A program made the position numbers and the translations under genes. Below the pieces are notes generated by a model. That model did not search any database. It worked only from the letters and a program-made list of their open reading frames with translations, and was not told the DNA's origin. DNA of 64,000 nucleotides from Clavelina lepadiformis. Taxonomy: Eukaryota; Chordata; Ascidiacea; Aplousobranchia; Clavelinidae. The stretch is from the NCBI RefSeq assembly GCF_947623445.1, contig NC_135244.1, positions 2,294,001 to 2,358,000 of the forward strand. The letters run 5' to 3'. Positions 1 to 27,396 of the stretch are shown here, piece after piece (position 1 is the stretch's first letter; each line of letters begins with the position of its first letter).

Positions 1-3000
1 GCCACGTATGTCCAGGAGTCATCAACCCTCCGTACAGAATCTGCAGATTCTTGTGCTAAATCTTCGCCAACCAATGTAACCCTAGAAAAATCTGAAAATA
101 ATGTTAGCAATAGTCCTATAAACACTCAGCAGGATTCGTCAATCCCACGATCTTCCTCTACTGAAAACTCCTTCAAGGAAAACAAGATTGATCTGAGTGA
201 AAATGAAAAGCTTGATGTCCCAGATCCTCAGGAGCGAAGAACATCTTCTGTAGAAGAAGAATTGAGCATCTCGAACATGCCGGTAGTGATAGAAGATGCA
301 GTTCGTCCCACCGGGGTCATAACCCCAACACCCAGACCTTTGTTGGAGATTCCGCAACCTCTGATTACCTCTGATGATGTCGTCATGCCGACTCAATCCA
401 GTACAAGCCAGTCTGGAAGTAGCATGCTGTCAGAGATTGATAAAGTGCTGATGTCTGTGAGAAATGCGCAGGAGCGTAATCTATCGACTGAAGGTGCTCA
501 ATCTCTGTCGTCTCGCTTGTTTGAACTTGCGCTACAGCTACGACAGAACGAACCAACCTCACCCCAGTCCCTCTTGACATGTGCGTCTTCTCCAAGTGCT
601 ATCGTTACTGTCACTTCTAGAAGTGTTACAACGAGTCAGGCGGCCAATGTCGACTTTAATCTTTCAACCTCATCGTCGGATCTTGAAGGACTTCCTATTC
701 CGTCCGTGATCACACCCATGTCGGACCATTTCCCACCTCCAGTCGTTCCAGATGCCACTCACCCTGATTTTGCGTCGAATCTTACCGCTTCTGATTTTGC
801 CCCTCAGTCTATGGCCAGCTTCCACTTCACGCCACCTAGTGCTCCCTACGCCGCTTTTTCTAGCTTTGTTGATGGCGGCAGTTCTGAAAATTTATTCACG
901 AGTGCAATTTCGCATTTGAATTTTATACCAATGCCTGTTGGAGCTCTGGAAAGGGACGTTCACACTCCTACTCAAGATGACACTTATGACTCCAACATGG
1001 AGCAGAGTGTCAGGGACAGCGAACTAAGGCCGTACGAAATGCTGTCCGAAGCTAACCGTGATAACTTGCCCCTTGATGAAAGAGTCGGTAACGTTCTGCA
1101 AAGTGTCAACATCGATTTAACTCAATCTGTCCATCCTTCCAGCATCCACTCCGCTGTTCCACATCTTAACGAAGACCCTTCCCCACAGACCTCGGTCGCC
1201 TCCGCACTTTCGTCATCTCAACTTCCATCCAACTCTGTCCAGAGCCGAGTTGCCCATGTCAAGCCGCAGCAGACAGCATCCTCGTCTACGAGTCACTCTT
1301 TTTACGTCTTCAATCCGCGTGGTCATGTTGATTGTGATGAGATCGAGTCGCTCCTCCTGATGACCAAAGGAGTCAGTTTTCACATGCAGCGGATCACCAA
1401 CACCATCACCGATGCGTCTTCTGATATTAGCGATGAGCAACAGATCCCCATCACCAAAGATATGATCGAGGAATCGCTCAAATCGAGCACTCTTTGGGTC
1501 GTGATAAGGTCTGTTAGGTTTTAGCGTATAAAATATGGTGATATCTCTGTCTATTTATTGATAAAATAATAAAAACCATAATACTGTGCTATTGTATCAG
1601 GGGGTTTATATATTCAGTAATGTATGTTGGATTGCGTTTTAATGCTGCTTTGTTAGTTACTTTATTTTTTAATCTTCTGTGTGTTATTTTTCGTTTTTAT
1701 GTGTTTTCTCTTAAGCACTTTTGAGCGTTTTTTATCGAGTATTGAGCGCTATAAAAATGCTTAGTATTATTATTATTAGTTACCATTGTTACCTATAGCA
1801 TGATCATTAAGGTGATTACTACCACTAAGATATGACATACATAGTCACAGCCACTGTACAAAGAAGGAAATGTATAAACTTACAGATCCGCTGATGTCGA
1901 ACTACTTCCGGCCTTGCCCTACCTCTGCTTGCTCAAATGCGCTGGACCCAGAGTCCAGTTCGTCCAGGCTGACACCGCCGCCAAGGTGTCAGAGCGCCTT
2001 TACACCAACATCTTGAATGGAGAGTCGGGCATCCTGCTTCCAGTGTCAATTGATATTCTTCTCAAGAATCACAGTGAGTGCTGGGTTGATGGACGCGAGA
2101 CCTTTATGCAAATCATTTAACAATAGCAGCACGCTTCAAACATTTACTTATGTATATATTTGCGCTACTTCTGGCGAGCTTGAGTTCGCTTCATAGGATG
2201 GAAGTTCTAGGGTTGGTTTTATGTCCTCTTGGTGGCACAGTCGAGTTGGCTTCATCACAATGAAGGCGAAAACGCGACTTGTTGCATCACAGTGGTTAAT
2301 ATGAACACAATGTCGTTCCATTATTTTTGCAACCGGATTTCCTTTATTTCCAGCGGTGTTCGCTCAGCTGCTGACTTGGATGTCACGTGTTATCCAGACG
2401 ACAGGAAAACCTCTATGGCGTCTCGCACTCTTTCCACTCATAAGAAACCAGTTGGATTCGCGAAGGTAAAAGCATTTCATGTAGATATTGTGCAAACTTA
2501 ATTATCATATTTAGCCGGTACGGTAGACCACAATGCTTAATACAATTTATAGCTTGTGTAATGACTGGCGTGGTTTTTACGTGTTCGCTGCAGCAAAACT
2601 TCGGATGATGCAGATAAAGCTAACGCTGTCGGCCTACTTGAGAACTTCGCCGATCATCGAGATGTCGTCGTCGACGTTCCGATGGCTTGCGGTGACGCGA
2701 GCGAACTTGGCGCATCAGAGGTGTTGGATTCAGCGGTAAAATTGCAACTTGACCACCTTGAGACCACCAGACACATTGTCGTGCTCACAAGTACGTCCTG
2801 CTTTCGTAGTTTTTCTTATGATTTTGAAGTAACTTCTCTCCGGTTTGCTGGAGGTTTCAACACCATGATAAGCTACATAGGAGTGCTCTGTGGGATGGAT
2901 AATTATTATTTTTATTAATTGAGCCGAATAGTTTTTTTATCCTGTATTAAAACGATGCTCGTGTGCGAGCAATGTCAGTGCGGGTTTAATCTGATGACTT

Positions 3001-3287
3001 TAGACACTGCAACAAGCTTTCACCGAGCGATCCCTTGTAAATTGGCGGCGTTAAAGTCCGATTTTTCTCGCGCAGACAACGACAAGAGCCAAGACATATG
3101 GCAGAAGCACAGACTGGCAGGCATCGCGGTAACCAACGTGCACAGCTTTGTGCGGGCCATCATGGACGACCGAGCGAAGAGGGGCCACGGTGGTAGTGGG
3201 ACACAGGGCATACGGTACAGTCCACTCATGAAGATATACAGCGTCGAAAGACTCAAAGCCGGGCAAACAGGGGCCGGCACTTCCTAG
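1..3287 (+). CDS. Unrecognised Ser/Pro/Thr-rich protein, C-terminal part (5' end outside window)
   Basis: I do not recognise this gene. The reading frame is open from base 1, so the 5' end lies outside the window. Proposed exons are <1-1508, 1886-2073, 2354-2465, 2594-2790 and 3076-3287. All junctions have GT/AG and the phases 2, 1, 2, 1 match across them; together they encode about 738 residues ending in TAG. The first ~490 residues are low-complexity, rich in Ser, Thr, Pro and Asp/Glu, and look disordered. The last ~235 residues look folded, with alternating hydrophobic stretches such as ELLPALPYLCLLKCAG, VFAQLLTWMSRVIQTTG and HIVVLTNNDK. The layout is a long disordered N-terminus followed by a compact C-terminal domain. 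An AATAAA at 3518-3523 could be its polyadenylation signal. The gene structure is fairly sure; the function is unknown. Confidence 0.7.
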
Positions 3288-4019
3288 CGCAAACCGGGAA
3301 TTTATGTTGACTATGCAGAATAAGAGGTTCTTACCGAGGTTTTGGTATTTAATCAGATTTTCAATCATTTGTCATTGGGGCGATATTGCCCACCGTCGCG
3401 TGCTATTTCACTTCCAGCTTTTTTAAGTTTACTTTCCATTGTCGCGATTCGCCGTTTTTATTAACATTTTTCGGCTATACATGTCTCTTTACACAGCCGT
3501 ATCGAGCAAGCTCTTTCAATAAATAACACCGCAGAAAATTTTGAAAAATTGTACAAGACTGTATTGCAGGTTGCCGAAAAGTGATTTACAGGAACAGCAA
3601 TAACCAAGCCAAGCTCGCTTGAGCTTGATAAGCCAATAACATAGAACCCCACACCCCTTTGATAGACATAAACCCCACTCTAGCGGTAATATTGCCACCA
3701 GCTTTGCATCAAGCTGAGTAAATAGGAGACTTAGGATCCGTTTCCGAGGAAAATGTCATCGGCAACCGGGTGTGGTATCGTCACTTGCAACCGCGCGTCT
3801 TCTCTCATCGCTTGTCTGACCGTCTCTAATGCGTGGGGATTCCCCGCCCACGCACGCCGCGTCACCTAAGAAAGTTAGGCGTCCTGTGAGGGCGATTGTA
3901 TTGAAAGATTGTCGGTAATTTGGAAGTGAATTTGACCGGCATGATATTGGCTGTTCGTTGTTTCTTATTCGCAGATTAAGTTGATCACGTACCACTTCAT
4001 TGCTTATTGACGAGCCGAG
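3288..4019. other. Intergenic, convergent 3' flanks
   Basis: The left gene and urocanate hydratase end towards each other here. The only signal I see is AATAAA at 3518-3523 on the plus strand, 231 bp past the stop of the left gene. I found no clear plus-strand TTTATT that would serve the minus-strand gene. Open frames here lack splice or family support. Confidence 0.5.
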
Positions 4020-7000
4020 TTATTTGCTGATATTAATAAAGTAACCAACTTCATGTCGGTCTAATATAGCGATTAAAGATACCTCAAGTCGTTCGTGTAC
4101 TTCGGCGATCAAGCCTGCACTTACCCCGTTACTCACGTCCCACTTTAACATCGATTTGGCGCGAGATTCCGCTTCGGGAGACCCATCCAGGACCAGCCCG
4201 AAGCCCCCATTCACCACTTCACCCCACCCGACCCCTCCCCCGTTGTGGAGGGCCACCCAGGTCGCGCCCCTGAACGAGTCCCCAATGCAATTCTGGACGG
4301 ACATATCTGTGACGTAAAGCGAAGTGGTTAATCGGTGTCCGACATACGTCATTGTTTCATGACGTCACCTGCGCAGAAGGCTGACCCATCGTAGATGTTG
4401 GACGTCTCGCGGAACGGGCTGTCCGTACCGCTGACGTCATGGTGGTCGCGACTTATTACAACCGGACCAGCCAGTCGACCACTGCGGACAGCCTGTCATA
4501 TAAAAGTTTTCTTTGAACTACGCATATGACGTTTTAGCAGCAGCTTTCACCCTAATTCATGGGTCGGCTTACGTCGTTGAACGCGATTGCTATGGCAACC
4601 CTCCCTTTCTGATCAGAATAGAGAATCCGGGCCTGTGATCCTACCACTAGCTGGTGCGCTCCAGCCTCAGTGATCCATTTCATGTTGTCGGCGTATTGCT
4701 GCTTCGCAAGTTCGCTCGTCGCCTGTCAAAGACAAACAACTAAATTAGTGATTAAGTTTAATGCAGTGTAGGATAAGGGTCATGTGGTATCTGGCGTACT
4801 TTAGGAGCAGGACGTAATGAGGTTTGGTAACTTTTCACTATTTAGCAATAAAAATAAGACGTGTCTCAAACTGAGCAAAGCCTAATCGTGATGATGGATA
4901 TCTAGCGCTTAGGCTCATATCATCAGTGTGAAGTTGCAACTTTTTTGTTGCCGTACAGGCCAAAGCCAGGCAAGGCTGAAAGATGATGCTTCATTAGCGT
5001 ACAATTACCTCTTCCATACGTTTTCTGATAACCTCAGCGGCAATTTCGTCCGTTTGAGCAAGATCTTCGGCGCGGCAGGACGTGCAAACCCATCGAAATG
5101 GTCCAAATCCCAAAGAGAATATATCCCTACCATAAAAAGGTTCGACTAGGAAACACGGTACACCTATGCAACGAGGCACCTAGTTGAACTTACCCCATAA
5201 TGTGTTGGACATAGGAAGGGTACCGGAAAGCAGTGGTACTACCCCCTTCCATAACTGCCCCCTCTTTCAGAATTTCAGCCCCAGCGTTCATTGCTTCGAG
5301 CAGAAAGGCGTTCCCGTAATCCCAGAAATGCATCCCGGCGTCCGCCAGCTTGTTAATTGCCAGCACGTGACGACAAAGTCTGAAAATATATGATTACGCC
5401 TAAGGCAACGAGACGCCGAAAAAAAGCCTAGGATACTGTTCTGCCAAGCAAAGCTGTAGAAAATCCTATGGACTCTGCGCGCAATATTCTTTGCCTTGGA
5501 CAACAACGTTTTCGCTTTTGACAAACAACTCATGACCATACCGTGTTTCTCCGAAAATAAGACAGGGCTTATATTTTTTTTCGCTTAAAAATATGACGCT
5601 AGGGCTTATTTTAGGGGATGTCTTTTATTTTCATTTATTAAAAACAAAGTTGAGAATTATGTTTATTCAAAAATGATCATATCATCGTCCTCTGTAATAT
5701 CTTGGATGTCACTAGATTCCAAAGTTCCAACGAAGTTTTCATTTAACTGTATTTCCTGCCGAATTTTTGCACCTACTCTTTCGTGTTAAGCAATAAAGAT
5801 TTCATCGAATTCATTGACTAGGTCTTATTTTAAAGGTAGGGCTTATATTAAAATCATTCTCGAAATTCAGGCTAGGTCTTACTTTCGGAGAAACACGGTA
5901 GATCAGGGGTGGGGAAACTTTCCTCAGTCAAAGGTCACTTTTCAGTTATCTGGGAATATCCTGCATATTGCATCGCTTCATGAGATATCAGGACTTGATT
6001 GGACTTACGATTCTTTGACCATTTCCTTAAACTTCTCCGGGCGTTCCATCATTATCTTCTGCGCCTCCGCGAACGACAGACCGACCGGATAGTAGCCACC
6101 GTTGTACGGGTTATGGAGGGATGTTTGATCTGATCCTAACTCAACGAGCAGGTCTCCATCTCGTTCGTGGCATTTTACAAAGTGCTCCCTATGCAATAAG
6201 TTATGTCAAAAATACTGATATTATGAAGCTAGAAACTGTATTCAGTAGGGATGTGCCGCGAGGAAGATTATTCGGGTTCGTGCGAACCCGAATATCATGA
6301 AGGTCGACACGAACGAATCCCGAATCTATTCGTATTAGAACCAAACAATAAAATTTCATCCAAAAGTTGTCAAGTCTTGCTTGTAACATGATGTAATCGA
6401 TAAACAAATCGCTTTCTTTCCAAAAATAGTGTTTAAAAAACGATTGAAAAAGCAAATTCGTTAGGAAAACGACCTTCATTGTAAGTACTGCTGACTCTAG
6501 TTTAGCTTTGTCAGGAAACTAGATCATCATTTTTAACAAAAGTCAGTAAATTTATAAGTAATATTGTATTCGGGTTCGCCATGGTTGGTATTCGTGTTCG
6601 CCCGAATCTACCATAAAGGCGATATTTGGCGAATCTATTCGGGTTTGGGTTCATATCGGCCCATCCCTAGTATTCAGACACCAACTGGACTGAACCTGAT
6701 AAGCAAAACAAGTAAATAAAAAGTCAAGACAATATTTTACTATGTTTCCTGCAACGGTGAATAATGTATTTACCACAAGTCGACAACGTTGCCAAGGTAA
6801 CCGATGCTGACTGAGCTCTTTTCCTCCCTGTACTTTTTAATGAGAGCCACCACTTCATCTAGATCGGAAGTCTTCTTCAGCAGCCATCCCTGCTCGAATC
6901 TCTTATTCAACGCTGACTCATCAATCTACAAAAGTGACGTCATAATTGAATAAACAATTGGCATTTGGAGTAACACTTATCTCGTGTTATGTAATAAATG

Positions 7001-9124
7001 TTGATGTAGCTACAGGTAGACATGATGGTTCATAGCAATAAGCACATCGTCTTGTAGCATAGCCTAGTTAGCCTGCTGTTGTTACAACTAGCAGCCAAGC
7101 TTGACCTCACCTCAGCCACGACCCCGATGCAACCGGCAATTATCGCTGCTTTCGGCTGCGCTCCGCTCATACCCCCCAGCCCGCTTGTGACGAAAACTTT
7201 TCCGCGAAGATCATCAACGCCAAGGTACTTGCGACCTGCGTGACAACCGGCGACACCATTAAGGCGTCATACTATCTCAGCCTGCCGTGGTCAGATACCA
7301 GCTAAAGGAGCCGTCAACACTTTAATTTAACGATGTCTATGATTTTGTTGGACGTTCTACTTAATGGTTGAAAAAGTCTGTTAGACCAATCAGAGGCCAG
7401 CATGGCCGGTGTTGTTCATCAATGCGGGGATTACCCTAGCAAATGGCGTGTTAAAAACTTCGAGGTTGAATGTTCAAGTTAGCCTGAAACTTAAGTGAAA
7501 ATTGATGAATTTTGATTTTTTAACCCAGAATTGTACTCTTGAGTTTAAGTGGGCTATTGCAAGAGTTAAAGATATGTGGTTTTATGAGGTAATGGCCGAA
7601 GGCGTACTGAACTCACACGCAAAATTTCAGGAAGCCCTAGGCGGGATTTTTCGAGTAATTGTATTTTTAGTAATTTCACTCTATAATAAAACAAACAAAA
7701 AATAAGCCCTATTTACAAGGTTGACGGCTCCTTAAATGTGACCTTAAAATATTGGGTCACGCAAGGTCTCACCCGCGTTCATCACGGTGATGGTGGTACC
7801 GTGCACGATTCCTTGCGGTCCAATATAGCAATAGCTCCCAGCGGTCATTTGTCCGAACATGGAGACGCCCATGGCAAACATGCGGTCGTAGTCTTCTAGT
7901 GACGAGTAATTCGGAATCACCATCCCTATGACGTAATAATTAATGACGTCATTATAACGGTCGCCGGATTCATTCCGCCATCGCCAGATCGAAATAATAA
8001 ACATTTCCGGGACAGCAACAGGATTCCGAAAGTGTCGCTATTATCACGTCACGCTCCCTACGATGACTTCATACTTAATGACGTCTCACCATTTGTGATG
8101 ACCAGTCTGGGTGAACGGGAAGAACTTGGGTACAATCCTTGCGGGTGCCCAGAGCACATGACAAGAGTCTGGTCATCGTCTAGTTCGGACAAATACTTCA
8201 TGGTGAGCAGGAACTGAAAAGAAAAGAAATTATGACGTATTAATCAGAACGATTATTACTTAAGATTCGATTAATGATACAGTTAGCTAAAAAATAGCAT
8301 TTTATTAATTTTTTGACATCGACGAAAGATGATATGCGCAAATAGTGAGACACACATACCTGGGCCCAATTGCTGAAAACCTGACCGTTACCTCCATACG
8401 TCACTAGTTCATGTGGGAACTAATCAAGGAAAAGGTATGAATGTAATTACGTAATGATTACGAAATACATACGTCACCAAAACATATAAGCTCCTCAAAA
8501 CAGAAACCGAAAATGAAATCATAATAAGTTTACGCGCAACGAGTGATAGATGCGTACAGCATGGTGCAACATCTATGATGTCACAATACCTGCGCCACCC
8601 TGTGGTCGAGATTGTTCATTATCATCAACATAATGGCCGCTGCGTGCTTGCATTTGCATGGGTATTCTTCCAGTGGGTATGCCCTTGGAAATTGACAAGG
8701 GCCTAATAGTTATGGCAATTATATTTGCTCAAATCCAACTGTGTTAGACTCACCTCATGTTTATGTCGGGGATAAACCTGTACATGTAAATATGCCCATG
8801 TTTCGATAACTCCTGGGCGAACTCCGGGCCGAGAACGTCATGATGACGTGAGGGAAAGTACCGAAGAGCGTTTCGAAGAGCAGTCTTTAAAAGTTATATT
8901 ACGTCATAAACATTTTTATCCGCCAACAGAATTATCAACAATGTGCAGAAAATTGTTATTGTGTCGCAAAAATAAGTTAATTGACGCCGCTGTCCCACCT
9001 TTCTTTGTTGAACTGATAAATCGTTGTTACGAAACGGCGCGTGTGGAATCGATTCGTCGCGAGGTTTCAAGGCCGGAAGTTCATCGGGAATTCCGTAACG
9101 CAAAGCAATAAGTGACGTTGCCAT
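4020..9124 (-). CDS. UROC1: Urocanate hydratase (urocanase), 14 exons, complete
   Basis: Cytosolic enzyme that hydrates urocanate to imidazolonepropionate, the second step of histidine breakdown, using tightly bound NAD+. Exons, 5' to 3': 9124-8999, 8884-8754, 8683-8590, 8419-8360, 8213-8090, 7925-7773, 7235-7111, 6925-6774, 6188-6009, 5379-5194, 5126-5009, 4722-4573, 4492-4369, 4306-4020. They total 2010 nt (669 aa), close to the ~676 aa of vertebrate UROC1, with every phase continuous. Family blocks seen in order: ALRNALRYFP, YGGNGQVFSNWAQ, MTAGSYCYIGPQGIVHGTT, the glycine-rich FVTSGLGGMSGAQ (NAD+ site), HNPYNGGYYP, GMHFWDYGNAFLLEA, FSLGFGPFRWVCTS and GATWVALHNGGGVGWGE. The start is the first ATG of an exon aligning with the family N-terminus (PHAPF block). 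The exon 2 acceptor has a weak pyrimidine tract. Three small transposons sit in its introns without breaking an exon. Confidence 0.95.
5541..5898. mobile_element. Small TA-flanked inverted-repeat transposon (Tc1/mariner-like MITE)
   Basis: Both ends read CCGTGTTTCTCCGAAA inward, followed by A or G and then TAAGAC, and each is flanked by TA (5539-5540 and 5899-5900). The 358-bp interior has no convincing ORF and carries several copies of an AGGGCTTAT-type motif. A TA duplication with this terminal sequence fits a non-autonomous Tc1/mariner-type element. It lies in the urocanase intron between the exons ending at 6009 and starting at 5379. Confidence 0.8.
6246..6669. mobile_element. hAT-like MITE with 8-bp target duplication
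   Basis: A 424-bp element flanked by exact GTATTCAG copies at 6238-6245 and 6670-6677. The ends read TAGGGATGTGCCG on the left and TAGGGATGGGCCG on the right (reverse complement), a typical hAT terminus. Further inside, ATTCGGGTTCG and its complement recur as subterminal repeats. No transposase ORF. It lies in a urocanase intron just upstream of the exon at 6009-6188. Confidence 0.88.
7306..7732. mobile_element. 427-bp inverted-repeat transposon with TAA target duplication
   Basis: The terminal inverted repeat is AGGAGCCGTCAAC, 13 bp and perfect, flanked by TAA at 7303-7305 and 7733-7735. A 3-bp TAA duplication is what PIF/Harbinger elements leave, so I place it there tentatively. The short open frame inside (7502-7705) shows no transposase feature. 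It lies in the urocanase intron between exons 7773-7925 and 7111-7235. Confidence 0.75.
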
Positions 9125-12100
9125 GAAGATGCAGCCCTACAACAGCTTTTTGCAAATTTTATCGCTTTACAAGAAGTTGCAGCAACCGATATCAGCTTAA
9201 AATTTGATATTTATTTGGTAACAAAGCATTCCCTGACTGGTTGCTGCAGCTAACGTCTGTTTGGGCTTTAGTCAGCTAATCTACTGCGAAGTCTAAACTA
9301 GTTGTAACGAAATTAATGCTGTCTGTATATCCAACTCGTGCATGATGATTTGGAAGCGCTTGTTAATTTAACAGTCAGTCTTTTTTAAGCCCAGGCGGAA
9401 ACATTGCGAGGTTTGAGTAATTGGGTTGGTGCCAACTGTATTTTTAAGCAATCTCGTTCATGTCAACAAATGAATATATGAATGCGATAAGAGTAGTAAC
9501 AATGATATTATAAATCCTTACGATCGGCGCATAACACAAAGTGAGGCTTTGTTATTACGTGACAAAAACAGGTATAAACGTAACAATGTCACTATAAGCA
9601 TCAGATCTGCACTTCTAATTCTGTTTGGAATAGCAACTGAATAACCTGTAACCTCACTGTATCCTGTCTGCAAGGTCTTACTCTGGACTGTAAAGTATAA
9701 ACGCGTTCAGCAATTACCGCGGGCGAAATAGCAGGTATTTACCTTTATTAATTTGTTTTGAAAGATCTCACAACTAACGCTCAGTTAATAAGCTGCCTCA
9801 ACCAGCAGTGTAATCTGCTTCAAAGCTTACACGTTCAAACGTCACGCTTTAGCTGTTTGTCATAACACAGTGACGTCTCTACTGGTTTGCTCAAATGACA
9901 AAACGTAATTTTACAGCGTCAAAGTTGGCTTGGAAACTCACAACTTTCCGGAGTCTAATACTAGATTAAATAAACAAGGAACTATTACTATATAACTTGT
10001 CAGTGATAATTACGTTACGGAGTGTTTTGCACCGAACGCTTTTTGCGGTTGTTTGTACAGCAGGCAACAACACATAGAACGGAAGCTTTGTACAGTCTGC
10101 GTACACAACTGCACGTAGTCTAGCACTCTAGCTTACGTACGATACGTGGTGGATCAGGCAGACACCGGAAAGCCTAAGCTGTAAAAATAAACACAAGAAT
10201 TTGGCTAACTCGGTGGGATTACGTTTAACAAAAAAGAAATCAAATAATCTGCTAATTAAATCTATCAAGGATAGAGCCTAAACTTGTACATTTGAGGAAT
10301 AAACTCATTGTTTTCATCTGAATCTTACATGTGTTTTAGTCAGGCATACCTGCTTTGATATTTACCATTGTCGGAATTATTCAAAACGCGTAATAAGAAC
10401 ACCAACCGCACAATGGTGGCCATTCCTTAAATTCTGTTTAACCTAAATCTCTAAACTAACTCCAAATCTCAAAATGACGGAACAGCCTTCAGGAATAATT
10501 TAGAAACTTTAATTATTACAGTTTCTAAATTGAAGTATGATCTTTTTAATTATTCGCTTTTATTGTTGTGATTATTTTCCTTCTCTTTAAAGATGGCGTC
10601 CACATGTTTCACTTTTGCAATAAAAAACATCTCAAAAAAACGTTACATATTCCGTATGCGGGTTTCCGAAAAGCATTTTCAATCGTGTCAAACCGATCGC
10701 ATCTACGCAGCACTGAGTTCCACAAGAGAACGTTTCCTTCTTAATTTTTTGCTGCTAGTTTCATCGATTACGTTTGCATGACAGTATACGTCACCAGTCA
10801 CCACACGCAACAGCGCGATTTGTAAATCCATTTTACCACGTGACTAATTGTAATTAAAAATTGGCAACTACTGTTTATCAAATCAGGCAAATATAAATCC
10901 ATCGCTTAAAGAAACTGTAGCCGGCTGACTTCAAGGTGAGTTTTGTTAAGTGGATTTTACAGACCATTGTTACGACATCGTTCGTTGTTTTCCGAATCAT
11001 GTGACCTTTTATGCAATTATCAGCACTTGGTAATTCAACTTTGTTTAACTCAAATTTAGAAAAACTCAAATTACCTTTAAAAAATGCCCAAAGTAAAACC
11101 AATCTCGGTTAAATGAAGCTTTGTATAACTCAGCATAATTTAATGGAACCCTTTAGGCTAAATTTAACGAACTTCCCCTGTACTTCACTGTACAAATACG
11201 CAAACGTTTATGGTTCAGTTCGCGGAAACCTTTGCCACGATTCACCATGGTACCATAAACACACCATCCAAGCAATTCCCTCATATATAACACACACGAC
11301 CACTTTTCATCACTGTGGTGCAAATCATAACTGCTATTATATAGCTCAATCCAGGCGCATTTGTACTTCATAGTTTTCAAAATATCTTACCCGCGAAAAA
11401 CTGAAATCATATATTCGTCGCGGTCTTCGACCTAAGGCCTTGGCATTTCTGCTCTCCACTGCCGCAAGGACGGGTCGTTTTGCCCGTGGTTACTCAACCG
11501 TGAACCAAGTGAATTTCTTTGCCGTAATTTTTTCTTTATTTTCTGACGTCATTGACACAGACACTAGTTAAACAAGCAACTTTTTGCTTCTTACGCAAAG
11601 TTGGGTTGTTGCTGGCAATAGTCGTAGGTGGTAAGACGTCTTGAGGGGATGATAGATCGTGTATGGGTGGAGCAGTTGGACCTGTTAATCAATGCTGAAC
11701 TTAATGGTAAGGTTTCAGCCAGCATCAGAGTCAGCATGTTCTGAAATAGAGTTTGTTAGCTTCGACCAACGTTGGATAACAACAGATGGAACGAGAGCTT
11801 ACAATGTGTGTAATAACCGTTGCGTTGAGAGTTTAAAAAATTAGTTGTTTTAATAGTACAATTTTCGCCTATTCTTTGCAAGACACCATAGAATTTGAAA
11901 TACTTTGCTTACAAATCTGCCGTCTATAGGAAAAGCAAATACGCGTTCGTATTCAATACGATCGATCGATCATTCGGAGAAAGAACAGTAATTATTTTGA
12001 CGTACATGGTCGGCTAACAGCTTTGATCTGGTGAAAAACATGAAATGACTTTTCCGGAGGGCTAGCTTAAAAAAAAGGCGATGATTGACTGCGGTTTTTA

Positions 12101-12254
12101 TGAAGCTTTTGTTCGGCTTCTTGATTATTGGCATCTGTGTTCGGAAAATCATTTTCTCGTTTTCCAACCAGGCAGAGTTTATTTTACTAGTGGTAGCTGC
12201 TGTAGTCGAAGCTGCTGAAACATAGAATCGCTTTCGGTGACATCAAAGAGCAAA
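9125..12254. other. Intergenic between divergent UROC1 and TMEM26
   Basis: This stretch separates the starts of two divergently transcribed genes and should hold both promoters. I saw no splice-supported coding sequence, tRNA-like box or clear transposon end. The short open frames at 10593-10781 and 11113-11373 are AT-rich and have no recognisable content. Confidence 0.5.
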
Positions 12255-26820
<14,566 letters not shown>

Positions 26821-27396
26821 AATTGTCTGCAAGTCGGCAATTTTTTGAATAAGGACAGAACTGAAACATTTAGCAGCAGAAACGCAAACGAATTGCTAGA
26901 AGTGAAAAATACGTATACTGTATACAGCTTGTGAAGACAGTTTTAATTGACTGGCGTTTTCATATAAAATTTTATTAGACGCTTCGCTGAAGACAAAACA
27001 TGATGGCAGCTTGGTTGTAAAGATACGGCTCGAAAGTGAAACGTCGATGAAAAGGAAACGAAAAAGTCAAAACTTGTGATGTCATATCCGCCCATCTTTC
27101 TTTATTTGTTACAATTTGGAAGGCCTACGCAATTCGTCAGAGCCATTATTCCCTGTTACACGCCTTGTGCGGGTGCATGACGGTCGCAAGACATCTGGCT
27201 GCTTTTAGATAATCATTTTGTACGTGCTTTGTGCGGTCGAATTTTTCACGGCTTCAACTCAGTTCCTTGGCTTTTTTCTCTTAAACTTTCTTCCCTGCCA
27301 TGTGTTGCAATAAACATCGCATGTTTCTCAATATCTTTTGTTTTTGTGTCATAATGTTCGAGATGTGCACGCACAAACACAGGAGCTAGTTCAAAC
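26821..27396. other. Convergent 3' region of TMEM26 and HSPBAP1
   Basis: The two genes end towards each other. AATAAA on the plus strand at 27309-27314 would serve TMEM26. TTTATT at 27101-27106 reads AATAAA on the minus strand and would serve HSPBAP1. If both are used, the two 3' UTRs overlap by about 200 bp. Confidence 0.45.

Noticed and set aside
1886..3287. PIN-like nuclease domain in the left gene
   Set aside because: A few local blocks look similar, but I could not place the acidic catalytic residues; the evidence is too thin for a call.
5903..5950. hAT-like start (CAGGGGTGGGGAAACTTT) next to the TA-flanked element
   Set aside because: No matching right end or 8-bp duplication found, so no element can be delimited.
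10593..10781. 62-codon frame in the UROC1-TMEM26 spacer
   Set aside because: No family content, no splice context, and shorter than chance frames elsewhere in the window.
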